Part shown: positions 45,568 through 55,242 of the stretch, piece after piece
How the letters are laid out: every line of letters starts with the position of its first letter
Numbering within the stretch: the stretch's first letter is position 1
From: Dyadobacter sp. CY323
GTDB lineage: Bacteria; Bacteroidota; Bacteroidia; Cytophagales; Spirosomataceae
Direction of reading: 5' to 3'
Assembly: GCF_021390245.1 (NCBI RefSeq)
Contig: NZ_JAJUXH010000010.1
Span: forward strand, 248,001 to 312,000
Length of the DNA stretch: 64,000 nucleotides
Notes under the pieces: model-generated
What the model saw: only the letters and a program-made list of their open reading frames with translations
The model's database searches: none
What the model was told of the DNA's origin: nothing
Translations under genes and position numbers: made by a program

Positions 45568-46902
45568 ATGGAACAATCCTCTTCCAAAAACGAACTCCTT
45601 AAAATCCTTGGCGTTGGCTTCGGGATTGCGGTAACCATCGGCGGTACCATCGGAACGGGCATTCTTCGCAAGCCCGGCCCCATCGCAGCCCAGCTTGGTG
45701 AGCCATGGCTGATTATGACACTATGGGTCGCAGTGAGCATATATGCATTTCTCGGCACACTTTGCACCATTGAATTGGGAACTTCCATGCCAAAAGCCGG
45801 GGCCTGGTACATTTACGCCCAGAGAGCATTTGGTAATTATGCCGGTTTTGTGGTTGGTATTAACAGCTGGCTCGGTACCTGTTCCGCCCTGGGTTTCGGA
45901 GTGTATACCATGAGCGAATACCTTGCGCTGCTCATCCCTGCATTTACCGGCTACGAACCTTATGTTGCTGCGTCTATTCTGCTCATTCTCACGTGCATTC
46001 ACTGGATCGGTCTGGCATTAGCCAGCAGTTTTCAAAACATCATGAGTGTTTTGAAAGGCATTGGACTTTTAATCTTCGTGATAGTCTGTTACATCTATGG
46101 CGACGAAGTAACCGGAGAACAAATGGTACAAACGACCAGCAAAATCGCCGAAACCGGAAGCTGGATCGCGCCGGTGATCTTTTCGCTGCAAGCCATTTTT
46201 TACACCTATGACGGCTGGCATACGGCCGCCTATTTTTCCGAAGAAGACCGCAACCCGACTAAAAATCTCCCGAAATCGATGATCGGGGGCGTTTTGCTGA
46301 TCATAGCAATTTACCTTCTTTGCAATCTCGCTATCCTGCACGTTCTGCCAATGGATGCATTGTCCCAGTCGAAGCTGGCTGCTGCTGATGCGATTACGCT
46401 GATTTTCGGCGAAGGTTCGGGCAAGATTGTGACCTTGTTTCTGATGATCTCCATTCTCGGGATCGTTAATGCGCAGCTGCTTTTCAATCCGCGTGTTTTA
46501 TATTCCATGAGTCGCGATGGACTTTTCCTGCGTGCGGGTACCCTTGTGAATAACGGAGGTACGCCGGCTGTCGCGATGCTGATCACCTCGGGAGTTGCGG
46601 TTACATTAATATTACTAGGTAAAGATGCCTGCGAAAAGTTGTCCGACATTGCGACATTCTTTTTTGTACTAGGTTACACCTCCGGATTCGCGTCGCTTTT
46701 GGCATTACGAAAAAAAGAACCCACCCTGCCACGTCCCTGGAAAGTGCCCGCCTACCCGTTTTTGCCGATGCTGATGCTCATCGTGTCAATCGCATTCCTG
46801 ATCGGCGCCATCATTCAGGATCTTCCCGGAAGCCAGTTTGCATTGCTTTTCATGATCATTAGTTATCCGGCCTTTTTGCTGGTCCGGCGGCTCAATCAGT
46901 AA
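45568..46902 (+). CDS. APC-superfamily amino acid permease
   Basis: About 444 residues with some 12 membrane helices. The first helix carries GGTIGTGILRKPGPIA, the substrate-binding unwound region of APC transporters, and TLWVAVSIYAFLGTLCTIELGTSMPKAGAWYIY is the second/third helix pattern. It imports or exchanges an amino acid, probably by proton symport or antiport; the substrate is unknown. The start at 45568 is favoured because the -33/-7 boxes lie where an upstream TTG start would be. Confidence 0.85.
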   Translation: MEQSSSKNELLKILGVGFGIAVTIGGTIGTGILRKPGPIAAQLGEPWLIMTLWVAVSIYAFLGTLCTIELGTSMPKAGAWYIYAQRAFGNYAGFVVGINSWLGTCSALGFGVYTMSEYLALLIPAFTGYEPYVAASILLILTCIHWIGLALASSFQNIMSVLKGIGLLIFVIVCYIYGDEVTGEQMVQTTSKIAETGSWIAPVIFSLQAIFYTYDGWHTAAYFSEEDRNPTKNLPKSMIGGVLLIIAIYLLCNLAILHVLPMDALSQSKLAAADAITLIFGEGSGKIVTLFLMISILGIVNAQLLFNPRVLYSMSRDGLFLRAGTLVNNGGTPAVAMLITSGVAVTLILLGKDACEKLSDIATFFFVLGYTSGFASLLALRKKEPTLPRPWKVPAYPFLPMLMLIVSIAFLIGAIIQDLPGSQFALLFMIISYPAFLLVRRLNQ

Positions 46903-46949
46903 AAAGTAACCGCAAGTTTGTTTAATAGAAATCTCACCTAAAACAATCT

Positions 46950-49382
46950 ATGCTACACACTAAGACATTTATCCGATCAACGCTGATCTCGCTGATTGTT
47001 CTTTCCGCATTCGCTTTTCAGGCGATCGAAGAAGATTTTACGCAATTTCTGTCAAGAAAACTGATGAAATACCGGCACGCTTTTCCACCCGAGAAAGCAT
47101 TTCTTCACCTCGATAAACCGTATTATGTGACCGGCGATACATTATGGTTTAAGGCCTACCTGGTGGAAGGCGCACTTCACGCCATGGATAGCGCAAGTAA
47201 TCTGCTATATGTGGACCTGATCGAGCACCGAACCGGCAAAAATTCGGCATTAAAACGTGTGAACCTGAATGGCGGCATTGGTCACGGTGACATTGTACTT
47301 GCCGACTCCATTCCGGCCGGATCGTATACGGTACGCGCATACACAAACTGGATGCGCAATGCTTCGGATGATTTCTTTTTTCAAAAAGACATCCGGGTGT
47401 TTGCTGAGAATGAACAACTTACTATCGACAAGCCCTCGAAGATCGACTTCCAGTTTTTTCCGGAAGGAGGTCAGCTTGTGGCGGGCGTGAGTACGCGTAT
47501 TTCGTTCAAAGCGGTAAATGGTGCTGGCCTGGGGCAGGATGTAAAAGGTTTTGTTTTAAATCAAAATAAAGATACCGTTGCTTCATTTGCGAGTGCGCAT
47601 CTGGGAATGGGCAGGTTTCAGTTCGAGGCGGCGGCTGATCAAACTTATTCTGCATTTCTGAAAGACAAAGACGGTAAATTAATGCCGGTAACCTTTCCTA
47701 CTGTGGACCCGAGCGGCTATACCATGATCGTAGACAATTTGTCCAATCCACTTAAAATGAGAATTATAGCCTACGCGAAAATCCCGGGCAAGAGTGAAAT
47801 ACCCGTTCATGTCGTGGGACATTCGAGAGGAATTGTGGCATTCATAGCAAAAGGTAAAATTGGCGCCCGGGGATTAATGATGAACCTCTTCACTACCGAA
47901 CTTCCGGACGGTATCACGCACCTGACGCTTTTTGATGATGAAAATAAGCCGGTTTGCGAGCGGATCGTTTTCATTGATCATAACCGAAACCTGAATGTAA
48001 AACTCAGTCCTGCAAAAACGGCATTTAAGCCCCGTGAAAAATCGGAAGTGGAAGTAACCGTTACGGATTCGGCCGGCAAACCTGTCGAGGCTAACCTTTC
48101 CGTTTCCGTGACGGATGGCTCACAAATTTTGCAGCAACCTTACGATCAGAACATCGTCTCCTACCTTCTCCTATCGTCTGATCTGAAAGGATTTATCGAA
48201 CAGCCGGGATATTATTTCGATCGTCAGAAGTCTGACCGGAAGGTTAACCTCGATTACCTGATGACGACCCAGGGCTGGACCAGGTTTAAATGGAATGAAG
48301 TACTTCGGGATTCACTCGACCTGCCTAAATACTTTGTCGAGCAAGGTGTAACCCTCTCGGGCGAGGTTCGCCGCAATAACAAAAAGGTTACGGATAAGCT
48401 GGTGCTATCGTTGTACCTCAGCAACGATAGTCTGAACACATTTATGACAGCCGAAACGCAGGCCGACAGCCGGTTCGCGGTCTACAATCTTGTATTTGAA
48501 GATTCTTTGAAGGTCCGTTTGCAGGGAATGAACAAAAAAGGCAATCAAAGTCTCTCTTTTAAACTCGATCCATTTCTCAGCCCGAAGGTTTCTTTGGTTA
48601 AAATCCCATATAATCCTGTCACAGTAGACGCCCAGCGGCTCAATGATTATCTCAAAAAAGCTGCCCAGGACCAGGAGATTACGAGAAAGATCCGGGAAAG
48701 CAGAGAACGACTATTGCAGGAGGTGACTATTAAAGCAAAAAAGGAAGTACCCCGGGATTCCAGGAAAATATACGGTTCTGCGGATGCATCAATTAAAATT
48801 ACCCCTCAGATGGCATCGGGAAGCATGAGCATTCTCGATATGCTCGCCGGGCGCGTGGCCGGTGTGCGAGTGACCGGTTCGGGGATGAATGCATCCGTTT
48901 TTATTCGTGGAAATACGTCTGAGCCACAGTTCGTACTGGACGGAATGCCGGTCGACAAGGAAATGGTGATTTCGATGAACGTGCATGACGTCGAATCCAT
49001 TGACGTGCTAAAAGGTGCCGGCGCAGCTATTTTTGGGAGTCGGGGCGGAAACGGAGTGATTTCGATCCTGACGAAACGCGGCAATGAAAACTACGATTAC
49101 TCGCAGGATATCGTGCCGGGTGTTTTAGTAAGCCAGATTGCGGGTTTCAATGTTCCGAGAGCGTTTTATTCACCGGTTTACAATGCGGGCAATGCGCAAA
49201 ACGCAATTCCTGATTACAGGTCAACTATTTTTTGGGCACCGATGTTAAAAACAGACAAGAATGGAAAAGCGCGGTTTTCCTACTTCAATTCGGATGCGGT
49301 TTCTAATGTAGATATCAGCGCTGAGGTACTTAGTTTTGCCGGCGTTCCGGGCTACGGTAAAGCCTCTTATTCTGTGAATTAA
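46950..49382 (+). CDS. Macroglobulin-like/TonB plug-domain protein (no barrel)
   Basis: 810 residues with a signal peptide (LISLIVLSAFAFQA). Residues about 45-560 are a series of beta-sandwich domains of the MG2-type (EKAFLHLDKPYYVTGDTLWFKAYL is split over 50-73), seen in alpha-2-macroglobulin-like proteins and in Bacteroidota surface proteins. Residues about 620-715 are a TonB-dependent receptor plug (LDMLAGRVAGVRV, FVLDGMPV, IDVLKGAGAAIFGSRGGNGV). A final beta domain (about 740-810, with FWAPMLKTDKNGKARFSYF) looks macroglobulin-like. No beta-barrel domain is present, so it is not a full receptor. Its role is unknown; it may be an accessory of the outer-membrane export or polysaccharide machinery. 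Confidence 0.8.
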   Translation: MLHTKTFIRSTLISLIVLSAFAFQAIEEDFTQFLSRKLMKYRHAFPPEKAFLHLDKPYYVTGDTLWFKAYLVEGALHAMDSASNLLYVDLIEHRTGKNSALKRVNLNGGIGHGDIVLADSIPAGSYTVRAYTNWMRNASDDFFFQKDIRVFAENEQLTIDKPSKIDFQFFPEGGQLVAGVSTRISFKAVNGAGLGQDVKGFVLNQNKDTVASFASAHLGMGRFQFEAAADQTYSAFLKDKDGKLMPVTFPTVDPSGYTMIVDNLSNPLKMRIIAYAKIPGKSEIPVHVVGHSRGIVAFIAKGKIGARGLMMNLFTTELPDGITHLTLFDDENKPVCERIVFIDHNRNLNVKLSPAKTAFKPREKSEVEVTVTDSAGKPVEANLSVSVTDGSQILQQPYDQNIVSYLLLSSDLKGFIEQPGYYFDRQKSDRKVNLDYLMTTQGWTRFKWNEVLRDSLDLPKYFVEQGVTLSGEVRRNNKKVTDKLVLSLYLSNDSLNTFMTAETQADSRFAVYNLVFEDSLKVRLQGMNKKGNQSLSFKLDPFLSPKVSLVKIPYNPVTVDAQRLNDYLKKAAQDQEITRKIRESRERLLQEVTIKAKKEVPRDSRKIYGSADASIKITPQMASGSMSILDMLAGRVAGVRVTGSGMNASVFIRGNTSEPQFVLDGMPVDKEMVISMNVHDVESIDVLKGAGAAIFGSRGGNGVISILTKRGNENYDYSQDIVPGVLVSQIAGFNVPRAFYSPVYNAGNAQNAIPDYRSTIFWAPMLKTDKNGKARFSYFNSDAVSNVDISAEVLSFAGVPGYGKASYSVN

Positions 49383-49466
49383 GACGGATGTAAGATTACT
49401 TCAATTTACACGTTACTATTCTTATTTGCGTAAGTAGTTGGACAAGTCATACACACATAAAAATTG

Positions 49467-49474
49467 TAACTTTG
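49467..49474 (+). promoter_or_regulatory. -7 element TAACTTTG before the TPR-DUF4292-EnvC-like operon
   Basis: TAACTTTG matches TAnnTTTG, 57 bases before the TPR protein ATG. The nearest TTG upstream is 26 bases away, longer than the usual spacer. Confidence 0.42.
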
Positions 49475-49530
49475 TTATTTACGCCGCAATACCGGACATG
49501 AATCAGGATGTGAAGGCATAACTTGAAATT

Positions 49531-51282
49531 ATGAGGACCGAATATTTAAAACTGACCCTTCTGATTTGTCTTCTGGCGAGCGCGTTCATTGCGCCGTCGG
49601 CAAATGCACAGCGCCGGGGTAAGGATAAAGAAAAAGATCCAGCAAAGGCAGAATCGGCCAGTTTCAAGCTTGTCGAAGAATCGATGGCGGCTGAGGGTAT
49701 GAAGTTTATGATGAAGGATGAACCGGCCCGCGCACTTCCCATTTTTGAAAATCTCGCCAAAACAAACTCAGAAGATGCCGCTACCCATTACCTTGTAGCA
49801 ACAGCGCTCATTAAGCTCGAAAAATTTGATGATGCCATTGTTTCTTCCAAAAAGGCCTACGAACTCAATAAAGAGAATATTTTTTACGCCCAGCAGCTTG
49901 CAGAGCTTTGCGCAAAACGCCGGAAATACACCGAAGCCGCACAGATCTACCAAACCTTAGTTACGAAAAACCCGGAGAACATCCAGTATGGTGTGGAACT
50001 GGCGGCGGTTTATGTTTTCAACGAACAATTTGACAAAGCCATTGAAACGTACACCGGTCTGGAAAAGGCAATTGGGGTTACCGAAGAAATAACACATCAG
50101 AAACAGCAGCTTTATTTAAGACAAAACAATCTGGATAAGGCAGTTGAAGAAGCCAAAAAGCTAATCGCCGCCGAGCCGACAGAAGTAAGTTACCGGGTGG
50201 AGTTAGCAGAACTTCTGATTGCGAACGATCGGGTAAAAGATGCTGTAATTCCTTTGGAAGAGGCTCTGAAAATCAATCCCGACGAGGCTCAGGCCCACGT
50301 ACTGCTGGCCGACATTTACCGCAGAAATGGCGATATAGAAAAATGCAACCAGGAATTGCGACTGGTTTTCGCGAACCCAAACCTCGATGCAGATCCGAAA
50401 GTACGTGTGCTGACCGGATATCTGAGCATGTTAAAAACAGACACTGAACTCAATGAGGCTACAAGTCTGGCGAAACAGCTTGCAGAAACCCACCCGACCG
50501 AAGCTCGCGCCATTGTCATTTACGCAGACCTGCTGACGCGTCAGAACAAAAAGGCGGATGCCAGAGATATGTATGTAAAAGCTTCGCAACTGGATGGTTC
50601 GGTATTTCAGGTTTGGGGCGCCATTTTACAGCTGGATATCGATCTTAATCAGATAGATAGCGTGATGGTCCATTCGGAAAAAGCACTTGAAATATTTCCT
50701 AATCAGGGATTGTTATGGTATTTCAATGGGATCGCGCATTTGATGAAAAAGAATTTCAAAGAGGCGATTTCATCCTTTGAGGAAGGCCTGAAACTGGTTG
50801 GTGACAAACCTGATCTCATACCGCACATTCATGCGCAGCTTGGGGATGCATACAATGGCATCGGTGATCACCAGAAGTCCGACGCAGCATACGATCTCGC
50901 ACTTAAAGGCAATCCGGATAATGACCATGTACTGAATAATTACAGTTACTTTTTATCGCTGCGAAAAGAAAAACTGGACCTGGCACTGAAGATGTCCGAA
51001 AAGTTGGTCCAGCAACATCAGAATAACCCTACTTACCTGGATACATACGCGTGGGTACTTTACATTCGGAAAGACTATAAGAAAGCAAAGGAGTTTCTCG
51101 AAAAAGCAATGGTCGACAGTGCCGGCGTGAGTGGCACGATTGTTGAGCATTATGGAGATGTTCTGTTCAAATTAGGTGAACGGGATAACGCAGTGGCGCA
51201 ATGGAAAAAGGCAAAGAGAATGGGCGAAACCACTGAACTTCTGGACAAAAAAATAGCAACGGGTGCACTACATGAGCAATAA
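49531..51282 (+). CDS. Periplasmic TPR protein, first gene of an envelope operon
   Basis: 583 residues with a signal peptide (LLICLLASAFIAPSANAQ). The rest is a regular TPR array: PARALPIFENLAKTNSEDAA, YTEAAQIYQTLVTKNPENIQ, LDKAVEEAKKLIAAEPTEVS, YDLALKGNPDNDHVLNNYSY and others, about 14 units. It is followed by the DUF4292 lipoprotein (reading frames overlap by 11 bases) and the EnvC-like gene, so it probably acts with envelope assembly. The function of this TPR protein is not established. Confidence 0.8.
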   Translation: MRTEYLKLTLLICLLASAFIAPSANAQRRGKDKEKDPAKAESASFKLVEESMAAEGMKFMMKDEPARALPIFENLAKTNSEDAATHYLVATALIKLEKFDDAIVSSKKAYELNKENIFYAQQLAELCAKRRKYTEAAQIYQTLVTKNPENIQYGVELAAVYVFNEQFDKAIETYTGLEKAIGVTEEITHQKQQLYLRQNNLDKAVEEAKKLIAAEPTEVSYRVELAELLIANDRVKDAVIPLEEALKINPDEAQAHVLLADIYRRNGDIEKCNQELRLVFANPNLDADPKVRVLTGYLSMLKTDTELNEATSLAKQLAETHPTEARAIVIYADLLTRQNKKADARDMYVKASQLDGSVFQVWGAILQLDIDLNQIDSVMVHSEKALEIFPNQGLLWYFNGIAHLMKKNFKEAISSFEEGLKLVGDKPDLIPHIHAQLGDAYNGIGDHQKSDAAYDLALKGNPDNDHVLNNYSYFLSLRKEKLDLALKMSEKLVQQHQNNPTYLDTYAWVLYIRKDYKKAKEFLEKAMVDSAGVSGTIVEHYGDVLFKLGERDNAVAQWKKAKRMGETTELLDKKIATGALHEQ

Positions 51283-52114
51283 AATTACGGTCGGGCTGGT
51301 AACCATTTCATTAATCTGGTTTACAGCTTGTCATAAACAACGTTCTTCAAAAAGTTTAGCCAAAAATCCGGTCGCAGATTCTACTATCGTTACAAATGCC
51401 CCGGTCGAAACGGATTCTTCGGTTGCAGAAGTAACTGAAAAAGTAGAGCCCATCGCCATTAAAAAGGTCGAATTTGAATATCTGACCGCCAAATCCAAAG
51501 TCTCATTTAAAAGCAAATCGCAGGATTTTGATAATACAAATGTCAACATCCGCATGAAGAAAGACAGTATTATCTGGATTTCGGTCACGGGCGTGGGGCT
51601 TGAAGTGGCGCGGGGCATTATTACGCCTGACTCCATTATTTTTATGGATAAAATTCACCGCGACTATTTTGTATTCGATTACGCGCAGCTAAGCAAACAA
51701 TATAATTTTGACCTGAACTTCGCACTTCTCCAATCCGTGATCATTGGCAACCTGCCGTTTGAACAACAACCTGATGGGCGTTTCGTAAAAGAAAATGACT
51801 TTTATATTCTTAAACAGGAGATTGAAAGGCTCCAAGTCGATAACTACATTGCCGAAAGCAATTTAAAATTGTCGCGTCTCAAAGCGACAGAAATACCAAC
51901 TCAGAACACCTTTACGTTGGATTATGAGGACTTTAAAGAAGTAAGCAGCTTCCTGTTCCCATTCATGAGTACCATCAACCTGAATGTAAAATCGGCGAAA
52001 GATCAGCAGGTCAGAGAGACCAATATGCGGATCAAACACAGTAAGGTAGAACTGGTTGCCAACAGTCCCGGTTTTCCTTTTAAAGTGCCGTCTGGCTACA
52101 AGCGCAAAAGGTAA
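51272..52114 (+). CDS. DUF4292 outer-membrane-type lipoprotein
   Basis: About 280 residues from the ATG at 51272. A lipobox ends the signal at WFTAC (Cys20). After a Ser/Thr/Lys-rich linker the mature domain is an all-beta fold (VEFEYLTAKSKVSFKSKSQ, IWISVTGVGLEVARGIITP, VDNYIAESNLKLSRLKAT), the DUF4292 family. The fold resembles LolA/LolB-type lipoprotein carriers, but I can only infer that. It overlaps the TPR gene by 11 bases. Confidence 0.82.
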   Translation: MSNKITVGLVTISLIWFTACHKQRSSKSLAKNPVADSTIVTNAPVETDSSVAEVTEKVEPIAIKKVEFEYLTAKSKVSFKSKSQDFDNTNVNIRMKKDSIIWISVTGVGLEVARGIITPDSIIFMDKIHRDYFVFDYAQLSKQYNFDLNFALLQSVIIGNLPFEQQPDGRFVKENDFYILKQEIERLQVDNYIAESNLKLSRLKATEIPTQNTFTLDYEDFKEVSSFLFPFMSTINLNVKSAKDQQVRETNMRIKHSKVELVANSPGFPFKVPSGYKRKR

Positions 52115-52178
52115 AATACAGAAAGTCTGCTTAACTTTGCCCGCCTGGAATTGTATTTTGGCCGCAAGAATCAATCAT

Positions 52179-53519
52179 ATGCCCTTTCTTACCCCCGGCT
52201 GCCGCCGTTTATTCTTATTACTGACGTTTCTGATCTGTGCGTGTACAGGCGCCTTCGCGCAAAAAACACGCGAGCAACTCGAACGCGAAAAAAATGAGAA
52301 CCAGAGCAAAATCCGCGAGATCCAGAGCATTCTGAAACAGACTTCTTCTCAGAAAAATGTGAACCTGGGTCAGCTAAAAGCGTTAAACCAACAAATTAAC
52401 ACTTATAAAAGACAGATCGACCTGCTTTCGGATGATCTTGCGTTACTCGACAAAGAGTTAAAAATCCTCGAAAAAAAGCGTCAGGCACTCGACAGCAGTT
52501 TGAATGTACTGAAAAAGGAATACGGCAGGATGATCTACGAGGCGTCCAAACGAAATGTGTATTTCAATCAACTCGTTTTCCTTTTTTCCGCAGGTACATT
52601 CAATCAGTTTGTCTTAAGGTATAAATATCTCAAACAATATACGGATGCGCGCGAAGATCAGGTGGAGGAAATAGAGGTTCTGCAAAACAAATTAGCTGCT
52701 GAACGTCGGCGCATTACCAGCAAAAAGAATCAGCAAAAAACAGTACTTGATACGCGGGTTACCGAGAACACCAAACTGGAAGGTCTGAAAACCAAGCAAA
52801 ACGAGGTGATCCAGGAGCTTTCACAAAAGGAAGTTGAATTGCGGAAGCAGATCGCCGAAAATAAACGTGCAACCGACTTACTGGAAGCGAACATCCGGCG
52901 GATCGCCGAGCGTGAACGCCGCGAGCGTCTGGAACGTGAGAAAAGAGAACGCGAAGAACGTGAAGCCAGAAGAAAGGCCGAACGCGAAAGATTAGCACGC
53001 GAAAACGCGGAAAGGGAGAAAAAGGGAGAAGCTGCCGTGGTAGCCGCCCCTGAAAAAGAAGAAGAACCGGTGATTTCGAGTGGGATGAGCGAGGAAGAAA
53101 CGACATTAGCTTCCTCATTTACAGCTTCTCAGGCGCGTTTACCATGGCCGGTGAAAGGGTTCGTGTCGGGACATTTCGGACAAAGGCCTCATGCCGTTTT
53201 AAAAGGTGTAATGGTTGATAACCTGGGTGTTGATATCCAAACCACCGCCGGCGAGCCGGTACGATCCGTTTACGATGGCGTAGTGTTAGATGTGACTGAA
53301 ATGCCGGGAATGGGTAACGTAGTCGCGATCCAGCATGGAAATTACATGACGATTTATGCCAAAATGAATGGAGTAACTGTTCGCGCGGGCCAAAAAGTGA
53401 AAGCAAGAGAAAATATAGGGAGGGTTGCTACGGATAGTGACGGTACATCCGAGTTACAATTCCAGATCTGGAAAAATACATCCCGCCTCAATCCCGAAAC
53501 CTGGCTGATGCGGCGGTAA
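52179..53519 (+). CDS. EnvC-like protein with degenerate LytM (M23) domain
   Basis: About 446 residues. I chose the ATG at 52179 because it begins a signal peptide (CRRLFLLLTFLICACTGAFAQ); the upstream open frame overlaps DUF4292. A long coiled coil (about 28-235, very rich in Glu/Lys/Arg) is followed by a LytM domain. Zinc ligands are not intact: the usual H before GxD is N in VDNLGVDI (Asp kept), the HxH motif is SELQFQIW with no His, and YAHL is YAKM, while one His in IQHGNYM remains. This matches EnvC/NlpD-type activators, which lack hydrolase activity but switch on amidases. A cell-division or envelope amidase partner is inferred. Confidence 0.87.
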   Translation: MPFLTPGCRRLFLLLTFLICACTGAFAQKTREQLEREKNENQSKIREIQSILKQTSSQKNVNLGQLKALNQQINTYKRQIDLLSDDLALLDKELKILEKKRQALDSSLNVLKKEYGRMIYEASKRNVYFNQLVFLFSAGTFNQFVLRYKYLKQYTDAREDQVEEIEVLQNKLAAERRRITSKKNQQKTVLDTRVTENTKLEGLKTKQNEVIQELSQKEVELRKQIAENKRATDLLEANIRRIAERERRERLEREKREREEREARRKAERERLARENAEREKKGEAAVVAAPEKEEEPVISSGMSEEETTLASSFTASQARLPWPVKGFVSGHFGQRPHAVLKGVMVDNLGVDIQTTAGEPVRSVYDGVVLDVTEMPGMGNVVAIQHGNYMTIYAKMNGVTVRAGQKVKARENIGRVATDSDGTSELQFQIWKNTSRLNPETWLMRR

Positions 53520-53540
53520 CTCCTGAAACCCAGTTTTTTT

Positions 53541-53624
53541 TGTCATTCGTAGTCATTAATAGTCATGTATTGTTTTGTATAAGTGCGAGGAGACAACAAA
53601 TGACCTTTTGACAATAAATGACTA
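53541..53624. repeat. TAGTCATT repeat array with inverted copies
   Basis: Direct TAGTCATT-type units (GTCATTCG-TAGTCATTAA-TAGTCAT, about 53541-53567) are followed 50 bases on by an inverted unit (AAATGACTA, 53616-53624) and a partial one (AAATGACC near 53598-53605). It fills much of the gap before panB. Confidence 0.55.
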
Positions 53625-53639
53625 ATTAGATTTTCACAT

Positions 53640-53647
53640 TAAATTTG
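53640..53647 (+). promoter_or_regulatory. -7 element TAAATTTG before panB
   Basis: TAAATTTG matches TAnnTTTG but lies only 13 bases before the chosen ATG, which would leave a very short leader; use as a promoter is uncertain. Confidence 0.3.
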
Positions 53648-53659
53648 ACTTGTAACGAT

Positions 53660-54478
53660 ATGTCCGTCCATACACCTGATATTAAACGTGTTACCACCCA
53701 CATCATTCAGGAAATGAAGACGCGTGGTGAAAAAATATCTTGTCTTACAGCCTATGATTATTCGATGGCCGGCATTGTGGATGCCGCAGGTGTCGAGCTG
53801 ATCCTGGTTGGAGATTCGGCATCAAACGTGATGGCCGGCCACGAAACGACGCTACCTATTACCATTGACCAGATGATCTACCACGCGACTTCGGTAGTAC
53901 GGGCTGTAAAAAGGGCATTGGTGGTAGTGGACTTACCTTTCGGATCGTATCAGGGGAACTCCCGGGAAGCGCTTAACTCGGCGATACGCATTATGAAGGA
54001 ATCGGGCGCGCATGCGGTGAAGCTGGAAGGCGGGCTTGAAATCAAAGATTCCATTACCAGGATATTAAGCGCAGGAGTTCCGGTAATGGGCCATTTGGGG
54101 CTAACGCCACAGTCGATCTATAAATTTGGAACGTATACCGTCCGTGCAAAGCAGGAAGATGAAGCCAGAAAGTTATTGGAAGACGCTAAAATGCTTGAAG
54201 AGATCGGTTGTTTTTCAATGGTTTTGGAGAAAATCCCTTCCACTTTAACAAAAAAAGTTTCCGAAAACGTGGGCATTCCAACGATCGGAATCGGGGCGGG
54301 ACCTCATGCTGACGGGCAAATTTTGGTATTGCACGATTTACTAGGCATTAATAAGGCATTCAAGCCCAGATTCTTACGCCGCTACGCAGATTTGAACGGC
54401 GTAATGACAGACGCCATTTCCAATTACATTAAAGACGTAAAAGGAAAATCGTTTCCTAATGAACAGGAATCGTATTGA
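53660..54478 (+). CDS. panB: 3-methyl-2-oxobutanoate hydroxymethyltransferase
   Basis: About 272 residues. PanB signatures are [29 protein letters not shown] (split over about 27-55), [40 protein letters not shown], and a Mg-binding Asp in LVGDS. It adds a hydroxymethyl group from 5,10-methylene-THF to 3-methyl-2-oxobutanoate, first step of pantothenate synthesis. The ATG at 53660 gives the usual length; a TTG five codons earlier is also open. Confidence 0.95.
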   Translation: MSVHTPDIKRVTTHIIQEMKTRGEKISCLTAYDYSMAGIVDAAGVELILVGDSASNVMAGHETTLPITIDQMIYHATSVVRAVKRALVVVDLPFGSYQGNSREALNSAIRIMKESGAHAVKLEGGLEIKDSITRILSAGVPVMGHLGLTPQSIYKFGTYTVRAKQEDEARKLLEDAKMLEEIGCFSMVLEKIPSTLTKKVSENVGIPTIGIGAGPHADGQILVLHDLLGINKAFKPRFLRRYADLNGVMTDAISNYIKDVKGKSFPNEQESY

Positions 54479-54505
54479 CCTTTTAAAAAGTAAAGAACTA
54501 ATAAA

Positions 54506-55237
54506 ATGGCTAAAAAACCACTCCACGTTATATACGAGGACAATCACCTCATTATTGTCAACAAAGAAGCCGGCGTCCTTGTCCAGGGAGACATTACCCG
54601 CGACAAATGCCTGCTGGACATTGTGAAGGACTATATTAAAGATACGTATCAGAAACCGGGCGCCGTTTTTCTCGGTACCGTCCATCGTCTCGATCGCCCG
54701 GTGAGCGGGCTTGTTGTTTTTGCCCGTACCTCAAAAGCGCTGGAACGGATGAATGAGATCTTCCGCAAACGCGATGTCCAGAAAACCTATTGGGCCGTAG
54801 TTAAAAACAGGCCCGCTGAAAAGAAGGGAAAGCTCGTCCATTGGCTTTCCAAGGATGAAACCAGGAATGTGACCACTGCCTATGATTACGAAAAAGAGGG
54901 AACGCAGCGCGCGGAACTATCGTACCGGTGGCTGGGTGAGGTGAACAAATTCCATCTGCTGGAAGTAATGCCCGTTACCGGGAGGCCACACCAGATCCGG
55001 GTACAGCTTGCATCGATGAATTGCCCGATCCGCGGTGATGTGAAATATGGTTATCCGAAAGGCAATCCGGACGGAAGCATCAATCTGCACGCTCGGAGAC
55101 TTTATTTCGAGCATCCGGTTAAAAAAGAACCGTTGATCTGCAAAGCCGGACTTCCAAACGATCCGTTTTGGGAAGAATTCTTAAGCCTGGATACAGACAT
55201 TGTTAAACCAGAACATCTTGATTTCCTGCACGAATAG
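54506..55237 (+). CDS. RluA-family pseudouridine synthase, second copy
   Basis: 243 residues, catalytic domain only. VHRLDRPVSGLVVFAR carries the catalytic Asp near residue 57, and PVTGRPHQIRVQLA is the conserved RNA-groove loop. No S4 domain. It differs in sequence from the synthase at 33264, so it probably targets another site. It lies 27 bases after panB and five bases before the small membrane protein gene. Confidence 0.87.
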   Translation: MAKKPLHVIYEDNHLIIVNKEAGVLVQGDITRDKCLLDIVKDYIKDTYQKPGAVFLGTVHRLDRPVSGLVVFARTSKALERMNEIFRKRDVQKTYWAVVKNRPAEKKGKLVHWLSKDETRNVTTAYDYEKEGTQRAELSYRWLGEVNKFHLLEVMPVTGRPHQIRVQLASMNCPIRGDVKYGYPKGNPDGSINLHARRLYFEHPVKKEPLICKAGLPNDPFWEEFLSLDTDIVKPEHLDFLHE

Positions 55238-55242
55238 ATGAA

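Noticed and set aside
49498..49521. An 8-codon reading frame ahead of the TPR gene as a leader peptide
   Set aside because: No regulatory residues, no overlap with a hairpin; chance is sufficient.
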